The translations under genes and the position numbers were made by a program. Below, in pieces: positions 1 to 10,860 of a stretch of DNA of 64,000 nucleotides. Under the pieces are notes generated by a model, which ran no database searches, was not told the DNA's origin, and was given only the letters and a program-made list of their open reading frames with translations. This DNA comes from Argyresthia goedartella (taxonomy: Eukaryota; Arthropoda; Insecta; Lepidoptera; Argyresthiidae): NCBI GenBank assembly GCA_949825045.1, contig OX463807.1, forward strand, positions 33,934,749-33,998,748, written 5' to 3'. Position 1 is the first letter of the stretch. The number at the start of each line of letters is the position of its first letter.

Positions 1-85
1 CGAGTCCATCTATTGCACTTTCTACCGAGGCATTTACTATGTGCTTTTCACGCCTAATGTAAGGACTAATAATCGACCTTTATAC

Positions 86-232
86 GCTGTAGGTCCCGGC
101 TACTATCGCTACGTGGAGTGGTCGTAAAACCCCTCCATCAACCCGCACTGAGCCAGCGTGGTGGAGTATGGCTTAATCTTATTAGTATCCGGCTGCAGCC
201 ATGTCGGTGGGGACATTAATGGGCTACATTTA
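86..232 (+). mobile_element. SINE-C body fragment
   Basis: Contains CACTGAGCCAGCGTGGTGGA and ends GGGCTACATTTA, shared with 28396, 30045, 42027 and 49372. Confidence 0.65.
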
Positions 233-509
233 TAATTATAATATTTTATATATAAATATAAAATAAAATCCAGGCATTTTGTAAAACTTTAGAGGGATAT
301 TAGTTTTGTCATACAAAGGTCTCGCATCTTATAACAGTTTGTTCTCCTTTAAGCATTTGACTCTTCATACTTTGCTGAAGATGGCTGCAGATTGTTATAT
401 TCTGTCATGCATAATCATATTGTAGAATTGACTACAACATGAAATAGCCTACCATGGTTGAATTAGGACTTTTATTGAATGAAGAAATATTGAAGGGCAA
501 AACATTGCT

Positions 510-600
510 GTAGTTTAGGTGAAGACTAAAGGGGGCGAGCGCAGCGTAGCCCCCGAATAGTCTTCGTGTTAGTTCGACATGTATAACACGAAAAACACCA
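510..600 (-). repeat. Diverged MITE core fragment
   Basis: Contains GGGGGCGAGCGCAGCGTAGC and TCTTCGTGTTAGTTCGACAT, matching the core of the GTGCA-TIR MITE family. Related fragments sit at 40880-40910 and 41200-41275. Confidence 0.55.
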
Positions 601-1323
601 CGTATTACAGAATACAAATGATTTAAAAAAGTCATGTTTTTGTGAAATTCAACCTTTTCTGATAATTTCATGAAATAATTGACTATATATGCCATGAAAT
701 GGTTGGCTATTTCATGAAATGATCAAATTCTACGATATAGCTACGACATATGTACCCTTAAAATTTATATACATAGAGACATTCACAGGAACATGCTTTA
801 CTTCCATGAAATCAGCAAGAATCCAAATCATAGGTGTACAAACAAACGTCTTAAAAGGCAGCAATGGATCCTTCACATCACAGAACTAACAACTTCGCCT
901 CAGAGTGGCATCTCCTAGCAAGTGGCACATAACAGCAAAACTCACTCTGGAGGGTAATCGGGCACGAAAGCGTCTAGTAATAAAACCGCTCGTAAAATCG
1001 TAACGTTACGAGCGGAGAGACGTAAAGTGCACTCGTATGGGTCGCTTGGACTTTTTCGGGCGCGCTCGAAGCTCCCTTCTCTTACCTACCCCCTACTTTG
1101 TATCTTGTGGACTACTGTCTTTAATGTACAGTGCAGCCACGATTTGTGTGGGGTACCTTTGAAAGGCGGAGTCGAAAGTAGTATTCACAAAGATATTTAG
1201 TAAGTTTTATGGAAAATAAAGATGATGTATTTGTTTCTGTTTCTACACATCAAGTTGGAAAAGACCAATAAGATCTTAGAGGCAGAAGATCCATTCCAAA
1301 TCTTCTTCAGACGATAAACTTAT

Positions 1324-1735
1324 AACCTTTATATGCACTCGTATCATAAACGCTCTTTACTGCGTCCAAAAACCGCACGTTACGACCAGCATAATACCAT
1401 ACTACTTGGTAAAAACTCATTTTTTATCTGAATATTGATACATGACCATAATGTATAAATTTTCGGAAAATTATGACATTCAAATTTCGAACGCCGACGC
1501 TCGCCTGCGTGCCGCCCCTAGTTTGTCTGCGAAGTTGTTACTACTGAACAAGCTAAACAAGTGCCGTGCACAATGCCGGTCGAACATGCGGTTCCTGAAC
1601 ACATCAAAGAGAGCTTATGATATGTGTGTAGATAAACTAGTGTATGTAACTGTATATAATAATTAGGCATTATGTATCAGTCACATATACTTCTATAGTC
1701 TACCTGTAAGTAGTATCTTATGAATTTATGATGCT
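1324..1735 (+). repeat. Dispersed repeat F, copy 1
   Basis: Shares a long block with 6901-7330 and 22849-23338, from ATCATAAACGCTCTTTACTG through AGAGAGCTTATGATATGTG. It includes a 74-codon frame (1442-1666) whose reading YDIQISNADA recurs in all copies. Class unknown. Confidence 0.7.
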
Positions 1736-3689
1736 ATAACATATATAGTAGGTAGCCTTTAAGGAACGTTGTTGATAATATGAAGTTGGAGAGGTCGCAG
1801 GTTTCATCGGCAACGTATCAATAAAGTTGAAAGCAATCTATTGTCATCTATAATTTGACATTTGTTTTTGTTGTGTTGCTTTTGTGTGCTACCTGTAAGC
1901 TTTCACATATGGTCCTAGTTTATAACTTATATCTTAGATTTCGAGGATTTCCTCACGTCGATGACGTTTTCCTTCGGTGTTGAGAGAGTCTATATAGAGT
2001 ACTGAGGATACCTTATCTCATTAACTTAAGACATAAATAAATTGGTAATATTCTCAGACAAAGCTTGATAAATTATGCAGTGACTGCATAAACTCTTCTT
2101 GTTACTTTTGATTTATATCCGTATTGATATTGTCATGTCGTAATCATTAACCTGTCAACGTAAGAATTAATCGTCTCAAAACTCAAAGCAAGGCAAGTTT
2201 AGAAAAAAAAACAATTATTTAAACAACCAATCTAGGCCAAGCTCGCGTGATAGGAGACTATTAAGAATGACTCTTCGTCATGAAATTGTTGTATCGTATT
2301 GTCTCTCAAGATGGCGAGAAGGTAATCTCAGCTTCCGCAGAAGATGGAAGCAGACTGTGGGAACTGTGGGATCTCGAGCATTTACGTAACGTATCGATAA
2401 AGTAAGAGTATGAAGATAAACATGACAGCTCATGTCATGTTACTTTTAAGATAAGTAGGTGCAAGGCAACTATAATTATCAACAGGTAACTCGACGATAC
2501 CTTACCATTGCGTCAGTTTTATCGTTCACAAGGCGAAGTTAACAGGGGTCTGCAGTGCTTGCCACAACGGCCGCAAACAAATTCAGCGCAGGTGGTAGGG
2601 CCAGTAGTTTTTCACTCCGCGCTGTCTCCTGAGTTTTTTCAAGCACTGTTTGGCCACCACAGGGTATTACACGTATTACACTCCGTACTTAATCCAAACA
2701 AAATACAAAACCTACTCTATCTCCATCCAAATATCTGTTTACGATTTTTATAGCCACTTTTTCACAAGATTCTGGGGATAGAATAGCAAATGATATGGGG
2801 GGGCACTGTGTCACCATCCCGAAGCTTCTAATGCGCCGTAGCAAGATTGAGAGAACGAGTTATTTATATTTTATTACCAAGATTGTTTATGTGAGACAGG
2901 TGACGAGACTCTTGACTAGTGAGGGGGACGGGACTACTTTTATCGATTTACTTTTACCGAGGACATGAATAAAAAAAAGTAATAATATATCTTAATTACG
3001 ATCAGAATACAGCCCCGCCCAACAAATTTTGCTTCTTACTGTAAACTAATACATTTTTGAAAAATATTTGAAGCTACATAGATTTTATAGGTTGTTTGTG
3101 GAGCGATTTATCGCCGGCCTACACACTAAACAAGCAGCAAGGCCCAGCTAATTCAGATTGTTATTCTACCTAGATAGAAGACAGATATATAAACGAAATA
3201 ACGTAAAACTATTTCTCCATCTCTAACTCACATCCTTTTCACAAGCAATAACTCAAGATTAACCACGGCCCCTTATTAATGACTTGGTATCAAAGAACGA
3301 CGACATATTTACAGCAATGATTCAAACGACCATACACTAAGATTTACCGACTTAGTTCTAAACCCTATGATACGCGGCTTACGGCACGACCGTGTTACAA
3401 AAAGGATAATTATAAACTTAGCAACTAAAACACTGACTGGGCAACAAGTCGCCCAAGTTAGTCAAATTAACCAAGTTAGCTATTCGGTTCGTTTAGGATT
3501 GCTATTTTGAGGTTCGATTTCATAATAGCCATTTTTATAAAAAAACTATGAAAATACACAAAGATACAAAACTTTATTTAACTAATTGAGTTACAAACAT
3601 GGTTGCTTGTGGGCACCACACTAGGTTTAGCCTGTCATGTGGAGAAATAAGCGAAGGTTGGTCACAAAATGAACATTAGTTAATGTGAA

Positions 3690-3730
3690 GCACGCACGCA
3701 CGCACGCACGCATGCACGCATGCACGCGTG
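3690..3730. repeat. ACGC microsatellite
   Basis: About ten tandem CACG/CATG tetramers. Confidence 0.85.
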
Positions 3731-5398
3731 AAGGCACCCTATGGTTGGTATCAAGTTATACAGACCCCGGTAATCTGTTCCTGATAATGATAAGCTGTTG
3801 ATGGTAGAAATGTATAGTCTCCTAAGTTGTTTTAATCTGGACTGTGAAATTTTGGACTTGGTTACAACTTTTACATACCAAATTTTGGTATACATAATGT
3901 ATTAGTATTGTAATCACAGTGCATCATGCTAGACTAATTTTGCGTTCCTAGTTGTGAATTTGACATTGGTTTACATTTATACAAAGCTTTCGGGTCTAAT
4001 GTCTAGTGTAGAGGTATGGCTGAACGATTTTGCACACAACTGCTTTGATCGCGATTTCAAAGTTCTAATTAAAGCAACGAACTGAACAAACATTGACTTT
4101 AATTAATTGCAGAGAATAATGCGGTGTGCGAGTGAAGTCGCGTGGAAATAATAGACGTGAATGAGTTACGATGGAAAATCTAGAAGGGAGTTGTTATGTT
4201 TCTTACTTTATTCGCGGAACGTTGTCTTATATTTATTACACTAATCTATTTTGTGACGTCACGGTTTCACAACTTTCAGTGGGTTTTTGATTTAGCAAAA
4301 AGAGGGTACATTTTAAGGTCTTCACATAATTACAAAATATGAAATGAGTTAAATGAATTGTTGTAAAACATTTTTATCAAAAGGACGTTAAATGTACAGA
4401 CTAGCCATATTTTCCAAATAAATAACTGAAAAAATTACTTCAACAGTAAATTGCTTATTCAAATTAATTTCATAAGCAGCTCGCCGGACCACCTCGTCAC
4501 CCATTGCGTAAATAAACATGAAAACGTCACACAAAGAGTCAACCCTTCACCGGTGCGTCATACATAAACTATACTTCAACGGCATCTCCCCTGTGGAGCA
4601 TTTACGAAGCCGCCTATTCAGTTGACTGGACATTATCGTAAATATTGTGGTATTTATTCAGAATTCGGGCTCGAACAATTCAATTCACGCTCTGGCTGCT
4701 AATTGGGCATACATCGTGGTAAATATATTTCAATAAGCTTCTCACATTGATTATTTTTAAAGCTGATGCCTTAATTTGAATGCGTGTTAAGTAAAGCGTA
4801 GGAAATTTGGCTGTCGATTTGTCGTTGATCGTGTTATTGAATGGGTTTTGTTTAATTTCTTGTTTATTGATTTGTTTGCCGTTTTCTTTCATTGTTGTTT
4901 CGCTCAGTGTGATCTGAATGAATTCATCGATTTAACTTGAATAATTTCTTTTCAAAGTCATGTCTACAATAAAGGGTTTTAATTCAAGTTATTCATCGTG
5001 TTTTCTAGACACGATTGTACGCAAAACTCATTACTCCTTCATTTGGCGATAATACCGTTTTAACTCAACGCTTACCGCGAACAGTTTCGAAAAAGCAACA
5101 CGACATTCGGCGACAAAAAAAAAACCTTCTAAGTTGAACGCTTTATAATAGAAATAATAACGAAACAGCCGCCATGAATTATTGCCCACATTTCATGTTA
5201 AATTGTATGTAAATGCGGGCCGCAACGACATGGCTCCCACAATAACATAATAATGGTGGATTTGTGACTCACGTCAGGTTGTTAGTGTGTACTTAACCCT
5301 TTATCGAAACACGCACGCAGGACGTGAGACCATTACGTCGACGAGCCGGTCGTCGTCGTGGCGCGGCAAACAATGAGATTGTGCGTTTTAGACCCCGC

Positions 5399-5981
5399 CA
5401 GTGTCTCCAACTCACTTGGTCAAAAATACGGTGTTGCCGGTTGGTAAATACGGTAGTTCTACGGAAATTATATGTTAAAATATGTTAGAAATTACGGTAA
5501 ATATTATGTTTTGTTATTTTGTTTGTTTTAATCAAATTTAAGACAAATGCATGTTCAGTAGCATTTATTATTTTTTGGTACATCGATGCGGTCATCATAT
5601 TGATCATTCCACACGGTGGTGAGAAGTCGACGCAAGTAAACGAGGTATACGTACGAATAGGAAAGTCACTCATTGCTTTTTGGTGACTAGGCAATAGAAA
5701 CCGACTCTAATTGGTTGAGTAGTATGAAGTAGTATCGACCGGCTCAAAAATAGATACGAGGGATTTCTGCATGTTGCTATATAAAAATGTGTTGCCAGTA
5801 CTTTCTCCACAAATCGTAATAAAATCGAATGTTGCCCGCACTGTTTCCTCAAAATGCACTAAAATACAATGCATTTTAATAAAAACCAGAATTACGGTAG
5901 ACCAGACCATCGCGTGGTAGGTGGTAAATCCAGCAAAATTACGGTATGTCTACCGTTATTACGGTGTTGTTGGAGACACTG
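5399..5981. mobile_element. hAT-like MITE
   Basis: Terminal inverted repeats CAGTGTCTCCAAC and GTTGGAGACACTG (13 bp, exact) bound 583 bp without a transposase. The flanks GACCCCGC and ATCCCCGC match at 6 of 8 positions, which fits a diverged 8-bp hAT duplication. The interior repeats TACGGT/ACCGTA motifs. Confidence 0.65.
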
Positions 5982-8317
5982 ATCCCCGCCGTCTGTTTAG
6001 AGGGTTAGAGTGATTCCCAAATTCGTGAGCGGGCAGTTAAAACGTGTCGTATGTTTAGAGTTATTGTGTGAATGTTGTTTATTTTACAACTCAAGCGGTA
6101 CTGGTTTCAAAAGAATGGGGGTCAGTTGGCTAACTAACACCAATATCAATGTTTACTTGGCTGTGATTACCACATTACTTCTAACTACTTTTGTTCGATT
6201 TCTAACTTGACTTTATATATTTATTGTAGTAACTGACAGTTGCAATGAAACCCTAGATAGGTACCTAATACTTCTGAGCAAACCCATAGAATTGATCGAG
6301 GATTGCAAAACGCCCGCTCTGTGAACAAAGAGGCTAAGCTGACCAGTGACCAGACCAATTTCTTTTCAAGCTACAGTCCCCGTGACGAATGCCTTAGCCC
6401 ACATCGAAATTAATAAAGTTCCTGACTAGATTAGCGAAATTTATAAGAACATTACAGTAACACAACCGAAGGCAACGTCGGGATGATCTTCATTCATTTC
6501 CGGCAAATAAATTATGATATAAACGATTTCACACGACATCCCGAACAAAGCACACAGCCCTCTCTAGTCTGTGGCGCGATGATTTCGCGTGCGATCGCCT
6601 CGGGCTCGGAAATTGCTTCCTATCGCCCTCTCCTCTCCTCTTTTCAAACCCCCTTCCACCCCTCCACATAGGCACCAAACAACATTTTTCATCCGCAGCC
6701 CTCGGGCGAAAATAAATAATTCAATTTCAAAACGGTTATAAATTGTAAAACGGCCATTTATCACGGCGCAGCGTAAGGGCTTCCTCGGTACCAGAAATGC
6801 TTTTGGGACAAGCTGGAAAGTCTGTTGATCTTAGGTTATATCCGGTTGATACTATCGAAATAGGATAACTACTTAATAGTAGTTTTCCAAAAACAAAATA
6901 TTGTATCTACACACGTAACATAAACCCTCTTTATTGTGTCCAAAAACTACACGTTACAATCAGCATAATGATACACTTCTTTGTAAAATCTCATTTCTTA
7001 TTTGAATATTGATGCATTATAACTATAATGTAAACTAAATTTGTCAAATTATGACATTCAAATTTCGAACGCCGACACCCACCTGCGTGCCGCCCCTAGT
7101 TTGTCTGTGAAGTTGGTACTACTGAACAACCTAAATAACTGCAGAGCAATGATCAATGCCGCCATGCCCCGGTCGAACATGCGATTCCTGAACACATCAA
7201 AGAGAGCTTATGATATGTGTGTAGATAAACTAGTGTATGTAACTGTACATAATTAGGCTCGTTTCATAAACCCACACTCGAGTTTTAATGCCCTCCATTA
7301 TATAGCAGTCACATAAACTACTATTATGTCTACTCACAAATGGCACAATTTGAACTACCATTACGAGGGCCAGAATAATCATAACAAACTTGGATAATAA
7401 TGAAAGGATAATAATGGTTATTTGAACAACATGCGGCTAGGAAATATGTTTCACAGCCCTTACCGGCACAAAGAAAATTCTAAAAGAAACACATTTTCAA
7501 TATCATTGCACAGAACCTCACCAAATCAGGAGAAATATTTTTGAAACCGTAGTAAGGTTGTTTTCAGGTTTATCGGCGGGGACTCGAGGACAATCAACAT
7601 GGGACGTGGTGACGATGGCAGTTAGCACACAACGTGACCAAGAAAACATTGGTCAGAATGAATAAAGATATGTTTCACCTGCCATTGGAAGGAAATGTTT
7701 CATATTGACGTATGCTTAATCAGTGATCATACCAATAAATGGTAAATATTGGGTAAAAAAATACATGAACACTTATTTATAGGTAGGACTGTCTATTGCT
7801 AGCTAGGCAGTCTGGTTCACAAGAAATTAAATAACTAACAACTGACGTATAAAATATAATTCATTTTAATACATATATCAACGTAATATTTAAACATATC
7901 AACAAAATTCTTACATACTTTAACTGTATACGGAAGAGAAAGGAGATGTAGTTTCAATCTTTTCTTAAACATGAAAATGGATGGACTAAGCCAATAGTGC
8001 AGAGAAGTTCGTTCCACGGATTGCCCTTAAAATCATCATCATCTTTAATATATTAGAAGTAACAGTATACTGTGTACATCCGTGTTTCTTCAATCACTTA
8101 TGGACTGAGTTTACATCATTTTTATTTCGATCATTATTGTTGTCCTTCTGTTTCTATACGTAAGTATAACTTGTACTTTCTGTGTTGTGTTCTGTTACTT
8201 TGTGAAGCATGAGTGAAGGCATTTCTAACACTTACCTTCATTAATTGGGCCCATTTTGTGTGAAATTTAAACGCATTCATAGCCCATAAGTGTTGATCAA
8301 AGTATGAGAGTGTTATG
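5982..8317. other. No gene seen; repeat F copy 2 only
   Basis: Contains repeat F at 6901-7330. Short frames near 6483-6764 look like chance frames in a CpG-rich patch. Confidence 0.55.
6901..7330 (+). repeat. Dispersed repeat F, copy 2
   Basis: Same family as 1324-1735. A 71-codon frame (7041-7256) keeps the same reading, and the tail is CATAAACTACTATTA. Confidence 0.75.
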
Positions 8318-8550
8318 CTACAGTAGCGACCTCTGTTGAACTGCGGTTGGGGCTCTGCCTACCATGCGAGAAGTCTCGGGTTCGATCTCCGGCTGGGGAA
8401 AAAAAATCCCCAGGTCTTGGATGTTTATTTGTGTGTGACGTCGCTGTTGCTGGTACCCACGACACAGGGTATCCTGGTGTAGGGTCAAAAACAATGTATG
8501 TGCCTGTATGTAAATGTTTATGCACGGTATTACTCAAACAAACAAACATA
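8318..8550 (+). mobile_element. SINE-A copy 1 (tRNA-type head)
   Basis: The head carries a GGTTCGATCTCC B box. The body has GACGTCGCTGTTGCTGG, CACGACACAGGGTATCCTGG and TGTATGTAAATG. The same body recurs at 29785, 40292, 44655, 48575 and 49582. Confidence 0.75.
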
Positions 8551-9123
8551 CCGTCACAGATTTTCCAATACGAGGTGGCAGAGGCATAGCTTTCACCTTT
8601 TTACAAATAACCTCACAATGATTTTCATCTTATTCATATCTGTTATGTCGTAATAAAGTGTTTTGTGATACTCTTTTTAGGGTTCCGTACCCGAAAGGTG
8701 TCAAACGGGACCCTATTACTAAGCCTCCGCTGTCCGTCCGTCTGTCTGTCTGTCACCAGGCTGTATCTCATGAACCATGATAGTGTTACGCCGGTAGGTT
8801 AGGTCAAAAACTTTGAACGTCAATTTCAGTGCTTTAGAGGCGTTTTCAGCAGGCTGAAAAGTCATTTCAGGCCGTTTCAGAAGTTACTCTATCACATATC
8901 TAAAGATCGAAATTTCACCCAAGTTGCCGTCGTTTTCAGGCGCCTGAAACATGTTTTCAGTCCGTTTCAGGGCACCCTCTATCAGATGACGCCATAACCT
9001 GAAAACCCGTTTTCAGGCGTTTTCAGGACCCCTTATGGGCCTCTGAAGCACAAATCGTTATATGGCGAAATATCCGGTAGGAGTGACAGAGATAGCACTA
9101 CTAGAAAGAGATAGCTATACTCG

Positions 9124-9282
9124 GAACATTCGAGAAGTGTGTGACAGAGATAGCACTACTAGAAAGAGATAGCTATACTCGGAACATTCGAGAAGGGAGT
9201 GACAGAGAGAGTGCACCATTAGAGAGAGACATATATGGTCTCGAATGTTCTCGGCCGCACGCTGGTCCTTACTAGAATATTC
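9124..9282 (+). promoter_or_regulatory. Heat-shock-element-like sites in the LTR promoter
   Basis: Two perfect three-unit arrays of the form GAAnnTTCnnGAA occur at 9124-9136 and 9182-9194, one in each 58-bp tandem copy. Two-unit sites GAAnnTTC occur at 9243-9250 and 9275-9282. All lie upstream of the TATA box. This matches the HSF-binding consensus; heat inducibility is inferred. The same sites recur in the 3' LTR 5622 bp downstream (for example 14746-14758). Confidence 0.65.
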
Positions 9283-9323
9283 GCGATATGTGTGGACAAT
9301 GTGTCCAGAGCGGCTCCGCGGGA

Positions 9324-9330
9324 TATAAAA
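9324..9330 (+). promoter_or_regulatory. TATA box of the LTR promoter
   Basis: TATAAAA sits in a GC-rich context 42 bp after the last heat-shock-like site. A start about 30 bp downstream falls at GTTAGTTACATT. Confidence 0.75.
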
Positions 9331-9581
9331 GGCGCCGACGGCCGGCGCGAGTTAGTTACATTTTAACTGCGATCGAGTGCTAGTACAAGGATAATCGGAA
9401 AGAAAGACTTCGTGTGAATAGTGAGTGCATAATTAGTGAAATAGTGTGTGTGTGTTTTAGTGGATTTTATGTACAGTTCGTGTGAATTGTAAGTGCCTAA
9501 TTTGGGTAATAAAGTGAGTGTTTTAATTAGTGGATTAATTCGTGTTTTTCTATCAAATACGAACCCCACGCTCGTAACATT

Positions 9582-9599
9582 TGGTGTCAGAAGTGGGAT
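9582..9599 (+). promoter_or_regulatory. Primer-binding site, tRNA-Leu type
   Basis: TGGTGTCAGAAGTGGGAT begins 2 bp after the 5' LTR. It is the complement of a 3' end reading ATCCCACTTCTGACACCA, as in eukaryotic tRNA-Leu. The exact isoacceptor is not determined. Confidence 0.8.
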
Positions 9600-9604
9600 A
9601 GAAA

Positions 9605-10813
9605 ATGCCGTTAATGCCACGAGAAACCGAGCCAAAAGGAGTGACGACGCGAAGCCAAACGTCTGGGTCTGGAGACTCGACGCCTGGTACGTCGGAATCA
9701 CCTGCTCCAGCTGCACAAGGAGTAGACCTCAACGTTATCTTCGTCCTCCTAAAGGAACAAGCGAGAGAGCTAAAGGAACAGTCGCGAAAACAGGAGGAAC
9801 GGGCCAGGAAACAGGAGGAACAGGCCAGGAAATAGGAAGAACAGACTCTAATCCTCCAGAATGAGCTTAGGGAACAAAAGGATCACCAGGAGGTACAGGC
9901 ACGAATGCTTCGTGAGGTACATGAGTCCACGACCGAATGGAAGAGAGAGTTGTTCGAGGTCCAGGAAAAACTGGCCGATATGGATGAAAAACTGGAGAGT
10001 CGAGTCCATGATGTCGATAAAAAAATTGAGATCTGTGAGAGCCGTCTCCAAAAACTTGAGATCAAAGTGGCTAATGGTCCAAGTACCTATGTACCCGACG
10101 CATCGGTGTCCGGAGGCGGCAGGTTCAAAGTGCCCCCCTTTGACGGTAGCTCATCGTGGACTGCCTATAAGCTGCAGTTCGAGTCTGTTTCCCAGGCTAA
10201 TGGTTGGAGTAAGGAGCAAGCCAGGACAGCACTGACGTTGGCGCTGCGCGACGAGGCTCTTACCATACTAGAGGCTCTGGGAAACGACCGGACGTACGAC
10301 CGCCTTCTAGAAGCCTTGGAGGCACGATACGGTGACAGTCACCTGGAGCACGTGTACCGAGCTCAGTTAAAGGACAGGGCACAAGGACGTAACGAGTCCT
10401 TACAACAGTGGGCCCTGGAAATCGAGAAGTTGGTTAGGAAGGCCTATCAACGTACGTCAGCATCCTTTGTGGACAGTATGCTGGTGCAGGCCTTCATCGA
10501 TGGGATCCGTGATCTGGAAGTGAGGGCAGCCGTGCGATTGGGACATCATGGCAGCCTAAAGGATGCAGTAGCCCACGCTCTCGAGGTGGAAGCTGTACGA
10601 CAGGATTCATCCAGGCCTTTCAGGGTGCGAGAAGTGTCGACTACGAAGCCAGTAGCTTCCCGCCGCGAATTTGGGCCACGTTGCTACCATTGTGGAGAAC
10701 GTGATCACCTGCAGTCAGGCTGTCCAAAAAGGACTAGGAGGGACAGAGACCCCGCTCCAATGGCGAGGAAAATAGGCTCTGTGGAGTCAGAGCCCCAACA
10801 GGGAAACGAATAA
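9605..10813 (+). CDS. gag: Gag of the Ty3/gypsy element, split by an in-frame TAG
   Basis: The frame runs from ATG 9605 to TAA 10811-10813, 402 codons, with a single TAG at 9833-9835 (codon 77). The N-terminus is Thr/Ser-rich, then a charged coiled coil made of KQEE-type repeats that spans the stop. A capsid-like region follows, then a CCHC zinc knuckle (C-x2-C-x4-H-x4-C, from 10682 to 10723) that binds RNA. Gag forms the cytoplasmic particle that packages element RNA. A downstream ATG at 9905 could start a shorter Gag. The TAG may be a point mutation in this copy or, less likely, a read-through stop. The last codons carry the frameshift site for pol. Confidence 0.88.
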
Positions 10814-10860
10814 AAGCCAGGACTATGGGACGTGTGCTGGCTGGCGGTCGAAATGTCCCA
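10801..10860 (+). promoter_or_regulatory. Predicted -1 ribosomal frameshift signal with H-type pseudoknot
   Basis: The canonical slippery heptamer G GGA AAC lies at 10801-10807 in gag phase, one codon before the gag stop. After a 7-nt spacer, stem 1 pairs 10815-10820 (AGCCAG) with 10837-10842 (CTGGCT). Stem 2 pairs 10826-10831 (TGGGAC) with 10855-10860 (GTCCCA). Pol lies in the -1 frame, which is open from 10738. The geometry fits known retroviral signals; function is inferred. Confidence 0.65.

Larger units (their letters stand above)
233..5398. other. No gene seen; repeat fragments only
   Basis: Apart from the MITE fragment (510-600), repeat F (1324-1735) and the ACGC microsatellite, I see no coding signal; the short frames here lack family motifs. 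Confidence 0.6.
8784..9579 (+). repeat. 5' LTR of the Ty3/gypsy element
   Basis: 796 bp, TGTTAC to GTAACA. U3 contains a cluster of TTTCAG hexamers (8824-9028), two 58-bp tandem copies plus a degenerate third carrying heat-shock-type sites, and a TATA box at 9324-9330. Transcription would start near 9354. An AATAAA at 9508-9513 could serve for polyadenylation in R. Confidence 0.95.

Noticed and set aside
8313..8589. Overlapping 78- and 80-codon frames at 8.3-8.6 kb
   Set aside because: Both lie in a SINE-A copy; the readings come from its tRNA-like head and body.
9363..9716. 117-codon frame on the - strand
   Set aside because: Lies across the LTR end and gag start on the opposite strand with no motifs; a shadow of the retrotransposon.
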